DNA from: an uncultured Ignavibacteriales bacterium
GTDB lineage: Bacteria; Bacteroidota; Ignavibacteria; Ch128b
DNA length: 32,868 bases
Direction of reading: 5' to 3'
Assembly: GCA_937138605.1 (NCBI GenBank)
Contig: CAKZPH010000108.1
Coordinates: 1-32,868 of the forward strand
A program made the position numbers and the translations under genes. Every line of letters starts with the position of its first letter. Position 1 is the first letter of the stretch. Below, piece after piece: positions 1 through 8,768 of the stretch. Under the pieces are notes generated by a model. The model saw nothing but the letters and a program-made list of their open reading frames with translations. It made no database searches and was not told the DNA's origin.

Positions 1-120
1 GCTATTTCTATATTTTTATAAAGAGTGAGAGTTGCATTTGCATGATGTTTACAAAAATCTGTTAATGGGTTTGTAATCAATAGAGTAATATTGGTATCAA
101 AAGAAAAATAAAGAGAATAA

Positions 121-150
121 AAAAACCGCTCTAAAGTGAGCGGTTTTTTT
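121..150. terminator. Bidirectional intrinsic terminator
   Basis: CCGCTC and GAGCGG form a perfect G+C stem around a 6-nt loop. It is extended by A5 on the left and T5 on the right and followed by more T, so it can terminate in both directions. It lies 22-50 nt past the stop of the leftward E1 gene, so it most likely ends that transcript and may also stop a rightward transcript entering from outside the window. The remaining bases 1-120 show no supportable gene. Confidence 0.85.
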
Positions 151-171
151 TATTTTGGAGGTTGTATGGGA

Positions 172-2262
172 TTAATAAAGGGCTAATTTTAATGCAGCTT
201 CGTAGACGTCTTCTACTTGCGGCAGAATAGCATTCTCTAGATTCTTATGAAAACCTATGGGTGTATCTTTACCAGCAACTCTCATTACAGGCGCATCCAA
301 ATATTCAAAGGCATATTCTCCAATAATAGCTGAAATTTCACCTCCAAAACCACCTGTTAATTTATCTTCATGAACTATTAAAGCTTTTCCAGTTTTCTTG
401 ACTGTTTGAATGATTGTTGTTTTGTCAAGTGGTGCAAGGCTTCTTAAATCAACTACTTCAACATCAACACTATGTTCTTCTTTTAATTTTTTAGCCGCAC
501 GTAATGACCAATGAACCGTTGTTCCATATGTGATGATTGATAAGTCATTACCTTCTTTACGTATTCTTGCTTTGCCAAAAGGAATACAGAAATTTTTTGG
601 TGGTCTAGGAGAAGCAGTAAATGGTTGATTATACAAAAACTTTGGTTCTAAAAATAATGTTACTCCACGATTTCTAATTGCACATCTTAAAAGTCCTACA
701 GCATCATCAGCAAATGCTGGAATTACAACTCTAAGTCCTGGTAAAGAGGTAAACACAGCTTCAAGACTTTGTGAATGATAAAGTCCGCCACCAATGTATC
801 CGCCTGATGCTAATCTAATAACAACGTTTGGAACAAACTTGCCGTAACTTCTCCAATAATCGTGGGACATTTCAATTAATTGTTCCATGGCAGGCCAGAA
901 ATAATCGGCAAACTGAGCACCTTCAATAACAATTCTGATATCGTCACGGTATCTCGAAAATCCTTCAGCTGTACCAACAATAAAATCTTCAGCAAGTGGA
1001 GCATTAAATACTCTTTTTTCCCCAAATTCCTGAAGCATACCTTTGGTCACATTGAAGACTCCACCTTTATCTTTTGAAGCTACATCTTGTCCCCATAAAA
1101 ACGTATTTGGATTGTTTCTGAATTCTTCTTTTAATGTTTCATTGATTGCTTCTCTTAAAGTTATTTTTGGTAAGCTTTGGTTTTCTTGTTCGTTAAGAAC
1201 TTGAAGTTCCTGAACAGGGCAGTGAACAATTTCTTCAGGTACAACAAATTTATATATTGAGTTAGGATCTGGGTCAGGAGCAGATTCAGCTTTTTGTGCT
1301 GCTACTTCAACTTCTAACTCGTTTGTTTTTTCTATTTCAGAAATTTCTTCTTCGCTGAAAATCCCATTTAATATCAAGTAGTTTCTAAACCTTGGTAGTG
1401 GATCAAGCTTTCTTACTTGTTCAAGTTCTTCTTTTGATCTGTAAAGTTCATGTCTATCGGAATTACTGTGAGCATGAATTCGAACACAATCGGCATGAAC
1501 CATAGCTGGACCACGTCCATTCATTACATAATCAATTGCTTCTTGCATTCCTCTCCAGGAATCAAAAGGATTTGTTCCATCAACATTTACAATGTGAAGA
1601 TTTTTGAATCCAATGAAATTATCAGAAATTCTTGTGTTTGCAGATTGAACTTCAATAGGTACTGAAATTCCATACTTGTTGTTTTGAATTACGAATATTA
1701 CAGGCAATTGTTCTCGACTTGCACCGTTTACTGCTTCATAAAAATAACCTTCACTGGTTGATGCTTCACCTGAACTAAAATATGCTATTTCATCACCACC
1801 GTAGAGTTTTATTGCTCTTGCTACTCCGACTGCATGTAAAGCATGATTAGCAACGCAACTTGAAACGTTTTGTATTCTGATTTCTGGTTTTGCGAAATGG
1901 TTACTCATGTGACGGCCACCGCTAGCAACATCGGTTGCTTTTGAAAGCCCGTTTAGTATGATTTCCTCAGGGGTTATTCCTGCAGCAAGGGCAGTTAGCA
2001 TATCACGATAATATGGAAATAAAAAATCTTTATTCTGGCGGAAACTTAAACCAAGAATTAATTGAATTCCATCATGACCGGCAAAAGGAGCATGATAAGC
2101 CCATCCTTTGTTTTGTTTAAGATATTTAGCAGCTTTCTCATCAAGCAAGCGGCCCAGATGCATAAGTTGATACCACTTTCGAAGGGTATTTTTATGAACT
2201 TCTAATCCTAAATCGTCTAGCCCAACAAGATCAAGTTGCAGGCTGTTTTGTAATTCTTTCAT
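172..2262 (-). CDS. Fused alpha/beta E1 of a 2-oxoacid (probably branched-chain) dehydrogenase
   Basis: Thiamine-diphosphate-dependent E1, the decarboxylating first component of a 2-oxoacid dehydrogenase complex in the cytoplasm. Residues about 25-300 are the alpha (E1_dh) domain. The ThDP/Mg site runs from GEA (165-167) to NN (194-195), with the typical QNNKYGIS ending. Residues about 365-695 are the beta (transketolase-like) domain plus C-terminal domain, with EDFIVGTAEG and the LASGGYIGGGLYHSQS loop. At 696 aa it matches the single-chain fused E1 seen in Bacteroidota-type genomes rather than separate subunits. GE instead of GD in the metal motif recalls branched-chain E1-alpha (GEG), which favours 2-oxoisovalerate over pyruvate as substrate; that assignment is inference. 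AGGGA precedes the ATG. No E2 or E3 gene is in the window, and the gene is divergent from the glcD-type operon. Confidence 0.9.
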   Translation of the reverse strand: MKELQNSLQLDLVGLDDLGLEVHKNTLRKWYQLMHLGRLLDEKAAKYLKQNKGWAYHAPFAGHDGIQLILGLSFRQNKDFLFPYYRDMLTALAAGITPEEIILNGLSKATDVASGGRHMSNHFAKPEIRIQNVSSCVANHALHAVGVARAIKLYGGDEIAYFSSGEASTSEGYFYEAVNGASREQLPVIFVIQNNKYGISVPIEVQSANTRISDNFIGFKNLHIVNVDGTNPFDSWRGMQEAIDYVMNGRGPAMVHADCVRIHAHSNSDRHELYRSKEELEQVRKLDPLPRFRNYLILNGIFSEEEISEIEKTNELEVEVAAQKAESAPDPDPNSIYKFVVPEEIVHCPVQELQVLNEQENQSLPKITLREAINETLKEEFRNNPNTFLWGQDVASKDKGGVFNVTKGMLQEFGEKRVFNAPLAEDFIVGTAEGFSRYRDDIRIVIEGAQFADYFWPAMEQLIEMSHDYWRSYGKFVPNVVIRLASGGYIGGGLYHSQSLEAVFTSLPGLRVVIPAFADDAVGLLRCAIRNRGVTLFLEPKFLYNQPFTASPRPPKNFCIPFGKARIRKEGNDLSIITYGTTVHWSLRAAKKLKEEHSVDVEVVDLRSLAPLDKTTIIQTVKKTGKALIVHEDKLTGGFGGEISAIIGEYAFEYLDAPVMRVAGKDTPIGFHKNLENAILPQVEDVYEAALKLALY

Positions 2263-2446
2263 TTTGATTCCCTGATTTTGTTTGTGATTGATTAATTTCC
2301 CTTATTCATAATTTCAAATTAAAGTCAAAGTAGTAACAAATCAGTTTCTAAAAAAGTTCTAAATTTTTGCCCTAAATTTTCTAAATAGTTGAAATTAATT
2401 AAATATTGAAGTTTTTTTTAAGTTTGAAAAAATTTTGCCGTGGAAA
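2263..2446. promoter_or_regulatory. Divergent intergenic region between E1 and glcD operon
   Basis: About 180 bp of AT-rich DNA separates the divergent E1 and glcD-type genes, so promoters for both must lie here. I see no convincing -35/-10 pair. Four CTAAA motifs (starting near 2348, 2359, 2372 and 2381) cluster within 40 bp, which could be a repeated operator or simply AT-rich sequence. Confidence 0.3.
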
Positions 2447-3892
2447 ATGCTATCTCAAAAAGTTTTAAATAAAATTAAATCAATAGTAGGAGATCGAAAT
2501 TATTTTGATTCTCCCGAACATAAAATTGCCTATTCTTACGACGCAACACCGATCTATCAACAACAACCTGAAGCGGTAGTATTCCCTGAAACGGTTGAAC
2601 AGATAATTGAATTGGTTAAACTAGCTAACGAAGAAAATTTTTCAATTGTACCTAGAGGAGCGGGAACTGGACTTAGTGGAGGTTCAATTCCCGTCGAAAA
2701 TTCGATTGTTGTTGTAATGACACGATGGCGAAGAATTCTTGAAACGGATGTAAACAATCAAACAATTTTAGTTGAACCGGGAGTAATCACTGAAACAATA
2801 GATTTAGAAGCATGTAAGTATGATTTATTTTATCCACCCGATCCTGGTAGTATGAAAATTAGTACAATAGGAGGTAATGTTGCTGAAAATGCAGGAGGGC
2901 TACGAGGTTTAAAGTATGGCGTTACTAAAAATTATGTTCTTGGTTTAGAATTCGTAACTCCAACGGGTGAACTAGTTTTTATTGGTGGCAAAAATTACAA
3001 AGATGTGGCAGGATATAATTTACGTGATATAATGATTGGTAGTGAAGGCACTCTTGGCATTTTTACAAAAATTTTATTGAGACTTATTCCAAGACCTAAG
3101 TTGACAAAAACAATTCAAGCAACATTTTCAAATGTTATAGATAGTGGTAAAGCAGTTTCTGAAATAACTACATCTGGAATTGTTCCTTCCATGCTGGAAT
3201 TTCTTGATAATACAACGATTAAATGTGTTGAAGATTATGCTAAAATTGGTTTAGATACTTCCGCAGAATCGATTTTATTAATTGAAATTGATGGTAAAAC
3301 ATCGGAAGTTGAAATTGAGCAAGAATTGGTTCGATCAATTTGCATCAAGAATAATGCAACAAATGTTAAGGTGGCAAAGGATGAAAGTGAGGCACTATTA
3401 CTTAAGTCTGCAAGAAGGACAGCATTTTCTGCACTTGCTAGAGTTAAACCGACTACAATTCTGGAAGACGCAACAGTACCACGAAGTTTTTTACCGGATA
3501 TGCTTGAGGAAATTAAAAAAATTGTAAAGGAAGAAGATATTTTGCTTGGTAACTTTGGTCATGCTGGTGATGGTAACTTGCATCCAACTTGTTTAAGCGA
3601 CGAAAGAGATTATAATGAAATTCATAAAGCTGAAAGAGCATTTGAAAAAATTTTTAATGCAGCTTTGAAATTTGGTGGAACAATCACAGGCGAACATGGC
3701 GTTGGACTTGCAAAGAAAAAGTTCTTACCGCTTCAATTTGGAAATGCGGGAATTGAACTTATGAAAAAAATTAAATCAGTCTGGGATCCAAATAATATTT
3801 TAAATCCAGGAAAAATTATCACCACAAAGCCAAAGTGTGAAGGCAGATTACCAAAGTTAAAAGAAGAAGTCAAAAATTTTGGTGAAGCATGA
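2447..3892 (+). CDS. glcD: FAD-linked oxidase, GlcD-like (D-lactate/glycolate dehydrogenase catalytic subunit)
   Basis: Flavoprotein of the PCMH/VAO family that oxidises a 2-hydroxy acid, most likely D-lactate or glycolate. The FAD_binding_4 domain spans about residues 45-185, with the pyrophosphate loop PRGAGTGLSGGSIP and the IGGNVAENAGG stretch. The FAD-oxidase C domain follows (about 220-465), with FGHAGDGNLHPT and GEHGVGLAKK, the usual substrate/flavin motifs. Length fits GlcD (about 460-500). The ORF track starts at a TTG (2435); I prefer the ATG at 2447, four codons in, although neither has a clear ribosome site. The stop overlaps the next start (ATGA), and a GlcF-like Fe-S gene follows one gene later. 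No GlcE is present. GlcD-type two-component (D+F) dehydrogenases are common, so the exact substrate is open. Confidence 0.88.
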   Translation: MLSQKVLNKIKSIVGDRNYFDSPEHKIAYSYDATPIYQQQPEAVVFPETVEQIIELVKLANEENFSIVPRGAGTGLSGGSIPVENSIVVVMTRWRRILETDVNNQTILVEPGVITETIDLEACKYDLFYPPDPGSMKISTIGGNVAENAGGLRGLKYGVTKNYVLGLEFVTPTGELVFIGGKNYKDVAGYNLRDIMIGSEGTLGIFTKILLRLIPRPKLTKTIQATFSNVIDSGKAVSEITTSGIVPSMLEFLDNTTIKCVEDYAKIGLDTSAESILLIEIDGKTSEVEIEQELVRSICIKNNATNVKVAKDESEALLLKSARRTAFSALARVKPTTILEDATVPRSFLPDMLEEIKKIVKEEDILLGNFGHAGDGNLHPTCLSDERDYNEIHKAERAFEKIFNAALKFGGTITGEHGVGLAKKKFLPLQFGNAGIELMKKIKSVWDPNNILNPGKIITTKPKCEGRLPKLKEEVKNFGEA

Positions 3893-4788
3893 CTGTGCTA
3901 TTATTTATTTTTTTGATTTTGTTTTATGAACATTCATTTGCTCAAAAAGAGTTTTCAGTTTTCTTATATGATTCTTTAAAGGTCTATTCAAAGGAGGAAA
4001 TTCAAAAATTACTTCCTATTGAACGCGAACTAATTAAGTCTGAAATACTCGCAAAGTATGGATATGTGTTTGATGATACTTTACTGCAAAGATATTTCCG
4101 TAAACAGATGTGGTACAAAGGTAAATCGACCGAGTTTCCACAATTAAATCAAATAGATTCAATTAACTATTTCAATTTCGATGAGCACACAAAATTTAGT
4201 CAGAGAACTGTTAGGGAGAATGTTAAGAGATTTAAACCCATATTCTCAGATTTTGTTAAAGAGTATTATAGTTATTGTTTTGAAAATTCATCTTATCGCA
4301 CAATTGCAAAACGAAAATTTAAGCTCCGGAATTTTAATTATTGTTATCGACAAGTTTTTTATGTACCACGACTAGAATTACCAATTTCACCTCTTGATTT
4401 TGAAAGGTTTTTATCAGAAGATGATTTTAACGTTCATGATTATGCAATATTCAAGGTTGCCAATGATGTACGAGGAATTATTTTTCGTGGTTATTTTACT
4501 CGTGACGGAAAACTACTTCAGATGGATGAAGTTGGAGTCGATCCAGGAATAAATCTTGGTAAAGTTGTGACAGAAAATTATGTCGATTCTGAAGGAAGAA
4601 TTTTTCTTCATTATAATAAAATGTGTAATGATTCTGATGTGAAAGAAATAGCTAGAATTTTGGATTATGATGAAAATCAACCTAAGGTAAAGCGAGAGAT
4701 ATTGATTTTAGAAGATGAAGTTAACCTTTACTTTCAAATAACCACATCTGAGTATTTCATTGAAGCGGGAATGAGGAAAAAGAAATGA
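3889..4788 (+). CDS. Exported YARHG-domain protein inside the glcD-glcF operon
   Basis: A 299-aa protein with an N-terminal signal peptide (hydrophobic residues 2-12, likely cleavage after HSFAQ). A YARHG-like domain follows at about residues 36-82: LLPIERELIKSEI, then LAKYGYVF in place of the usual YARHGYxF, then LQRYF and WYKG. Around 100 residues of this protein, toward its end, look like beta structure (VRGIIFRGYFTRDGKLLQ), but I recognise no further domain. YARHG domains are extracellular and of unknown function. The gene overlaps both neighbours by ATGA (3889-3892 and 4785-4788), so it is almost certainly co-translated with the cytoplasmic oxidase subunits, an odd pairing. It could tether or sense something related to the substrate, but that is speculation. 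Confidence 0.75.
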   Translation: MTVLLFIFLILFYEHSFAQKEFSVFLYDSLKVYSKEEIQKLLPIERELIKSEILAKYGYVFDDTLLQRYFRKQMWYKGKSTEFPQLNQIDSINYFNFDEHTKFSQRTVRENVKRFKPIFSDFVKEYYSYCFENSSYRTIAKRKFKLRNFNYCYRQVFYVPRLELPISPLDFERFLSEDDFNVHDYAIFKVANDVRGIIFRGYFTRDGKLLQMDEVGVDPGINLGKVVTENYVDSEGRIFLHYNKMCNDSDVKEIARILDYDENQPKVKREILILEDEVNLYFQITTSEYFIEAGMRKKK

Positions 4789-6089
4789 TAGGGAATTTCC
4801 CGATTACAGTTGATTTGCCTTCCGAAGAGATTCTATCAAGTTGTATTCATTGTGGAATGTGTTTGCCGGTTTGTCCTACTTACAATATGACTTTTGACGA
4901 AGTTTCTTCACCGAGAGGAAGGATAAGGTTAATAAAATCTGTGTTAGAGGGTTCGTTAGAGATTACTGAAACATTTATTCATGAAATGAATTTTTGCCTT
5001 GATTGTCAGGCATGCGAATCCGCTTGTCCAGCTGGAATTAAATATGGTTCGCTTGTAGAAGCAGCAAGAGTACAAATTGAAAATAGCGATAAAGTTTCGC
5101 AGCTCTCAAAGTTCATAAAAAAAGTTTTATTCAGGAAAGTTATTCCAAACTTTAGATTTTTGAAGTTCTTGTCAAAACTTTTGCGTTTATATCAGAAATC
5201 TTCTTTAAGAAGAGCATTTTACAAAATTGGATTGCTAAAAGTCTTTTCTAAAAAGCTTCCAGAAATTGATAAACTCTCCCCAAAGATTTCTTATTTTTTC
5301 TCAGATGAAATTTTTCCTGAATTTGTTGAAGCAAAAAATGAGAAGAGATTTCGTGTACTTTTTCCTGTCGGCTGTTTGATGAATGTCATGTTTGCAGATG
5401 TAAATAAAGATACAGTAGAGTTGTTAACAAAATTAGGCTGCGATGTAATTATACCCCCTAACCAAACATGTTGTGGATCTCTACAATCACATAATGGTGA
5501 TATGGAAATTGCAAGAACACTGGCAAAGAAAACGATTGATTTATTTGTGCGCTATGATTTTGATTTTATTATCTCAAATTCTGCTGGATGTGGTGCATTT
5601 ATGAAGGAATACGGTCATCTTTTACAAAATGAATTAGCTTACGCTGAACGAGCAAAAGTTTTTTCTTCAAAAGTTAAAGATATTATGGAATTTTTATATG
5701 AAAATTTTGACATATCAAGATATGAGTTTCTAAATAATTCTATAATTACATATCACGATGCATGTCATTTAGCTCATACTCAAAAAATTGTAGACGAACC
5801 GAGAAAAGTTTTGCAGCAAATTAAAAACCTAAACTATGTACCACTGAACGAAGCAACCTGGTGTTGTGGCTCTGCGGGGATTTATAATGTGGTTAAATAT
5901 GATTATTCAATGATCATTCTTGAAAGAAAAATGAACAATATTAAAAACACCAACGCTAAAATTGTATTAACAGGGAATCCCGGATGTTTAGGTCAACTTA
6001 GATATGGTGCCGAAAGATTTAATGTCGATGTGCAAGTTTTACATCCCGTTACTTTCTTAAATAAAATAATTAGTAACGGAAAAATTTAA
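4785..6089 (+). CDS. glcF: Fe-S oxidoreductase, GlcF-like (2-hydroxyacid dehydrogenase electron-transfer subunit)
   Basis: Electron-transfer partner of the GlcD-like flavoprotein. Two ferredoxin-type 4Fe-4S sites lie at the N terminus: C20-x2-C23-x2-C26-x3-C30-P and C71-x2-C74-x2-C77-x3-C81-P. Two CCG domains follow, one ending in QTCCGS and one in WCCGSAG, with HDACHLAH as the start of the second; these are the cysteine-rich modules of GlcF, LutA/LldE and HdrB. Length (434 aa) fits GlcF. ATGA overlap with the preceding YARHG gene places it third in the operon. Electrons probably go to the quinone pool at the inner membrane (family knowledge). HdrB- or GlpC-like annotation would be the alternative, but the GlcD neighbour favours GlcF. 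Confidence 0.88.
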   Translation: MIGNFPITVDLPSEEILSSCIHCGMCLPVCPTYNMTFDEVSSPRGRIRLIKSVLEGSLEITETFIHEMNFCLDCQACESACPAGIKYGSLVEAARVQIENSDKVSQLSKFIKKVLFRKVIPNFRFLKFLSKLLRLYQKSSLRRAFYKIGLLKVFSKKLPEIDKLSPKISYFFSDEIFPEFVEAKNEKRFRVLFPVGCLMNVMFADVNKDTVELLTKLGCDVIIPPNQTCCGSLQSHNGDMEIARTLAKKTIDLFVRYDFDFIISNSAGCGAFMKEYGHLLQNELAYAERAKVFSSKVKDIMEFLYENFDISRYEFLNNSIITYHDACHLAHTQKIVDEPRKVLQQIKNLNYVPLNEATWCCGSAGIYNVVKYDYSMIILERKMNNIKNTNAKIVLTGNPGCLGQLRYGAERFNVDVQVLHPVTFLNKIISNGKI

Positions 6090-6230
6090 TAGTTTACTTA
6101 TCCTTGACTAAGATGTTAATTGAAATTTGAGATTATTTTAATGTAGTAAAAACTGAAAGTTTTAACACTTTTCTGTGTAAAATAATGATAAAAATATTAC
6201 GATGTTTTTGAACGAACTTAATACAGTGAT

Positions 6231-8609
6231 TTAATTTTCAATTAGAATTTTCTTGTCACTTTCACTTGAGTCAAATAAAATAGATATCATTTTATCGAAA
6301 TCATATCGTTCGATGGCTAAATTTCTAGAATTAATCTTGATGTTTAAATAACCATCGAAATTATTCTCTATCATATCTAAAACTTTACTAATGGTTTCTG
6401 TCCATACTTTTTTATTCCATGCTGATACAACAAATCCAGTTTTTCCATTTATAACTATTTCTTTCGGTCCACCTACATCTGAAACAATGGCGGGTAAACC
6501 ACACATTTGTGCTTCGAGCACTGCGAGTCCAAACGTATCAGTTACACTCGGAAAAAGGAACAAATCCGATGCAGAATAAATCAGAGGTAGTTCTTCTCTT
6601 GAAACTTTACCAAGGAAGAAGATCTTCTTGTTAGAGTTATTCATTACCAGCTCATCTTTATAAGGACCATCTCCAACAATTATTAGATTTAAGTCATCAT
6701 AGGTTTTCTGAGTTTCTTTAAAGCAGTCAATTAAAAAGTCCATTCCTTTGTCTTTCGATACTCTACCAACATACAGCAGATTTACTCCATTAATTCCATA
6801 CTTTTCTCCAAATTGTTTTTTGGCAAACTCAACAGGTGAAAAAAGATTTTTATCTGTTCCGCGGTAAAAAGATCTTAATTTTTCCGATGGATACTCTCGG
6901 TCTTTTAATATAGATATATACTGTTCCGTTGGTACAAGAATTTCATCGGTCTGGGAATAAAACCATTTAACATAACTTTCAAGAGTTTTAGCAAGATTTT
7001 CGTTTTCCGATAGAGCTAAAGACTGAGCGTAAAAATCTGTATGATAAATAGATATCGATTTCACATTTAATAGTTTAGAAACTAATAACCCTAAAAGTCC
7101 AATTGGACCGGGTGTTGAAATAATAATTTCCTTAACTTCTCCAACTTCATCAAGAATTTTTAATGATTTTAGAATCGATGGTATGGAAATTATTTGCCTT
7201 TCATAATAAGGAAGTGAAATGCGATGAATAACCGGTAATTGCAAAAGTCGCGGAGGTGCATTTTTCAGTCTGTCATTCTCGCCGGTAACAAAAATAACAT
7301 CATAATTTCCATTCAGTTTAGAAACCATTTCATTAAGAGATGCAGAAACTCCATTTAAGTCACTAAACGTATCAGTGAACCAAAGAGTTACTCCTTTTTG
7401 ATAGTTGACTTTAAAGAGAGTTTTAAAAAGACTTTTTATTCTAAAGTTATCTTTTGTGATGTGTTTAGTTGATATTAAAAATGGAAGGGTTAATAAACTC
7501 ACAGGAACTATACTGGTAATGTTTTGGAGAAGTTTATTGAATTTTCCCTCTTGAAAACCTGATTCAACCGAATGAATAATTGTTTTAATTTTCATGTCGG
7601 TAAAGTCGCTGATAAAGTCGTAGACAGTATCAAATCTTTTTTCTAATGGAAAAGTTTCTGAAGTTTTTAAGAGCGTTTGCATAGCAAGGTTTAGATCTGA
7701 TTTTGGACTAATTTTAATCAACGATTTTAACAAAAGCTTTTCTAAGAATTTTAATTCATGTTGTTCAAAGATTATATCGTGAATTTTCTTTTTCACCAGG
7801 TTTGGTATCGAAAATGTAATTTTTGAATTTTTCCAGTGGTCATAAAGAACTTTATAGGCAGAAAATATGAGTTTTTGAAAATTGCCATTTTTACCAAAAG
7901 CATGAGTAGATTTATTTTTGATTGCTTCTAAAAATTCATCAACTGTTTCTACTTTTGCTTGCGTAAATGTAGAACCTATAAAAATTCCGGCGTGATCATC
8001 TGAACCTCCTGTGTATCCTTTAATCCAGGGTGTATCGCTGAAAGGTGTGATGCCATGTTTTGAATAGAGATTTTCAATGTGAACATCTTTGAGGTTATTC
8101 AAAATTAGTTTAATCCCAGAATTACTTATTTTATTCATTCCTCCATTTATGATTTCGAAGGTGTCGAAAAGTAAAATGAGTTTTTCGATATGATGAACAT
8201 CTAATTTTTCATCTTCAGCAAAATTTGCGTGGGCTACCGAATAGGCAAGATTTTCTTCTTTAATGAAATCGCGTAAATCGTAAATGTTGTATCGCAACTT
8301 CTCAATCATTCTGAACTGGACTTCATCTAATCCATAAACCAATAAATGAATAGGACAATTATCTTCCGGAAAGAATGTTGTAGCTTCGACACCAACTATC
8401 ACCTCCTCTGGAAATTTTTCTTTAAGCAGAAGAGCGCCATCAATTTTATTGTGATCGGTGATTGCTACAAAGTCCATTCCGTTTTTCTTTGCTAAATGGT
8501 ATAATGATTCGGGTGAAGTGTAACACTCTTTTGTTTTCAATAACTTGAAAATGAAATCAGATGGGATTTCTGAATAAATTGAATGAACGTGTAAGTCTAC
8601 TTTTTTCAT
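6231..8609 (-). CDS. PHP metal-dependent hydrolase domain fused to a GT4-type glycosyltransferase
   Basis: Two enzymes in one 792-aa chain. Residues 1 to about 240 are a PHP domain with what looks like a full metal-ligand set: H7/H9 (DLHVHS), D52-H53 (ITDHN), E75, H88, H127 and D204/D205-H206 (GGSDDHAG). This domain should therefore be an active phosphoesterase. A helical linker follows. From about residue 410 to the end is a GT-B glycosyltransferase of the GT4/group 1 type: the N-terminal TDTFSDLNGVS glycine-rich turn, GRVSKDKG, VGDGPYKDEL and the donor-binding FGLAVLEAQMCGLPAIVSD with the E-x7-E-like spacing. The GT half resembles MgtA/SqdX-like mannosyl- or sulfoquinovosyl-type enzymes; donor and acceptor are unknown. 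There is no signal peptide. It is 159 nt downstream of the photolyase on the same strand, with a weak AAAGAAA ribosome site. Confidence 0.82.
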   Translation of the reverse strand: MKKVDLHVHSIYSEIPSDFIFKLLKTKECYTSPESLYHLAKKNGMDFVAITDHNKIDGALLLKEKFPEEVIVGVEATTFFPEDNCPIHLLVYGLDEVQFRMIEKLRYNIYDLRDFIKEENLAYSVAHANFAEDEKLDVHHIEKLILLFDTFEIINGGMNKISNSGIKLILNNLKDVHIENLYSKHGITPFSDTPWIKGYTGGSDDHAGIFIGSTFTQAKVETVDEFLEAIKNKSTHAFGKNGNFQKLIFSAYKVLYDHWKNSKITFSIPNLVKKKIHDIIFEQHELKFLEKLLLKSLIKISPKSDLNLAMQTLLKTSETFPLEKRFDTVYDFISDFTDMKIKTIIHSVESGFQEGKFNKLLQNITSIVPVSLLTLPFLISTKHITKDNFRIKSLFKTLFKVNYQKGVTLWFTDTFSDLNGVSASLNEMVSKLNGNYDVIFVTGENDRLKNAPPRLLQLPVIHRISLPYYERQIISIPSILKSLKILDEVGEVKEIIISTPGPIGLLGLLVSKLLNVKSISIYHTDFYAQSLALSENENLAKTLESYVKWFYSQTDEILVPTEQYISILKDREYPSEKLRSFYRGTDKNLFSPVEFAKKQFGEKYGINGVNLLYVGRVSKDKGMDFLIDCFKETQKTYDDLNLIIVGDGPYKDELVMNNSNKKIFFLGKVSREELPLIYSASDLFLFPSVTDTFGLAVLEAQMCGLPAIVSDVGGPKEIVINGKTGFVVSAWNKKVWTETISKVLDMIENNFDGYLNIKINSRNLAIERYDFDKMISILFDSSESDKKILIEN

Positions 8610-8768
8610 ATTAATTTCTTTTTTGCCCGCATGTTAAGTTTTGAATGTTAGGATAATGTGAAGTAAGCATTAAAAAAGAATGTTTTAGAGTAAATAAATT
8701 GTGAAGTTATTGTTACGTGAAGGTTTAGCACAGTATGAATGAAAGTATTGGTAGGTTAATCTGTAACT

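Noticed and set aside
880-1665. Plus-strand ORFs at 880-1077 and 1450-1665
   Set aside because: Antisense shadows of the fused E1 gene, with no ribosome site or recognisable protein.
6149-6163. AAAACT/AGTTTT mini-hairpin between convergent genes
   Set aside because: Only six mostly A-T pairs with a 3-nt loop and no T-run; too weak for a terminator.
8658-8723. Three GTGAAG(T/G) motifs between the photolyase and PHP-glycosyltransferase genes
   Set aside because: Irregular spacing (43 and 16 nt) and a short motif; probably chance.
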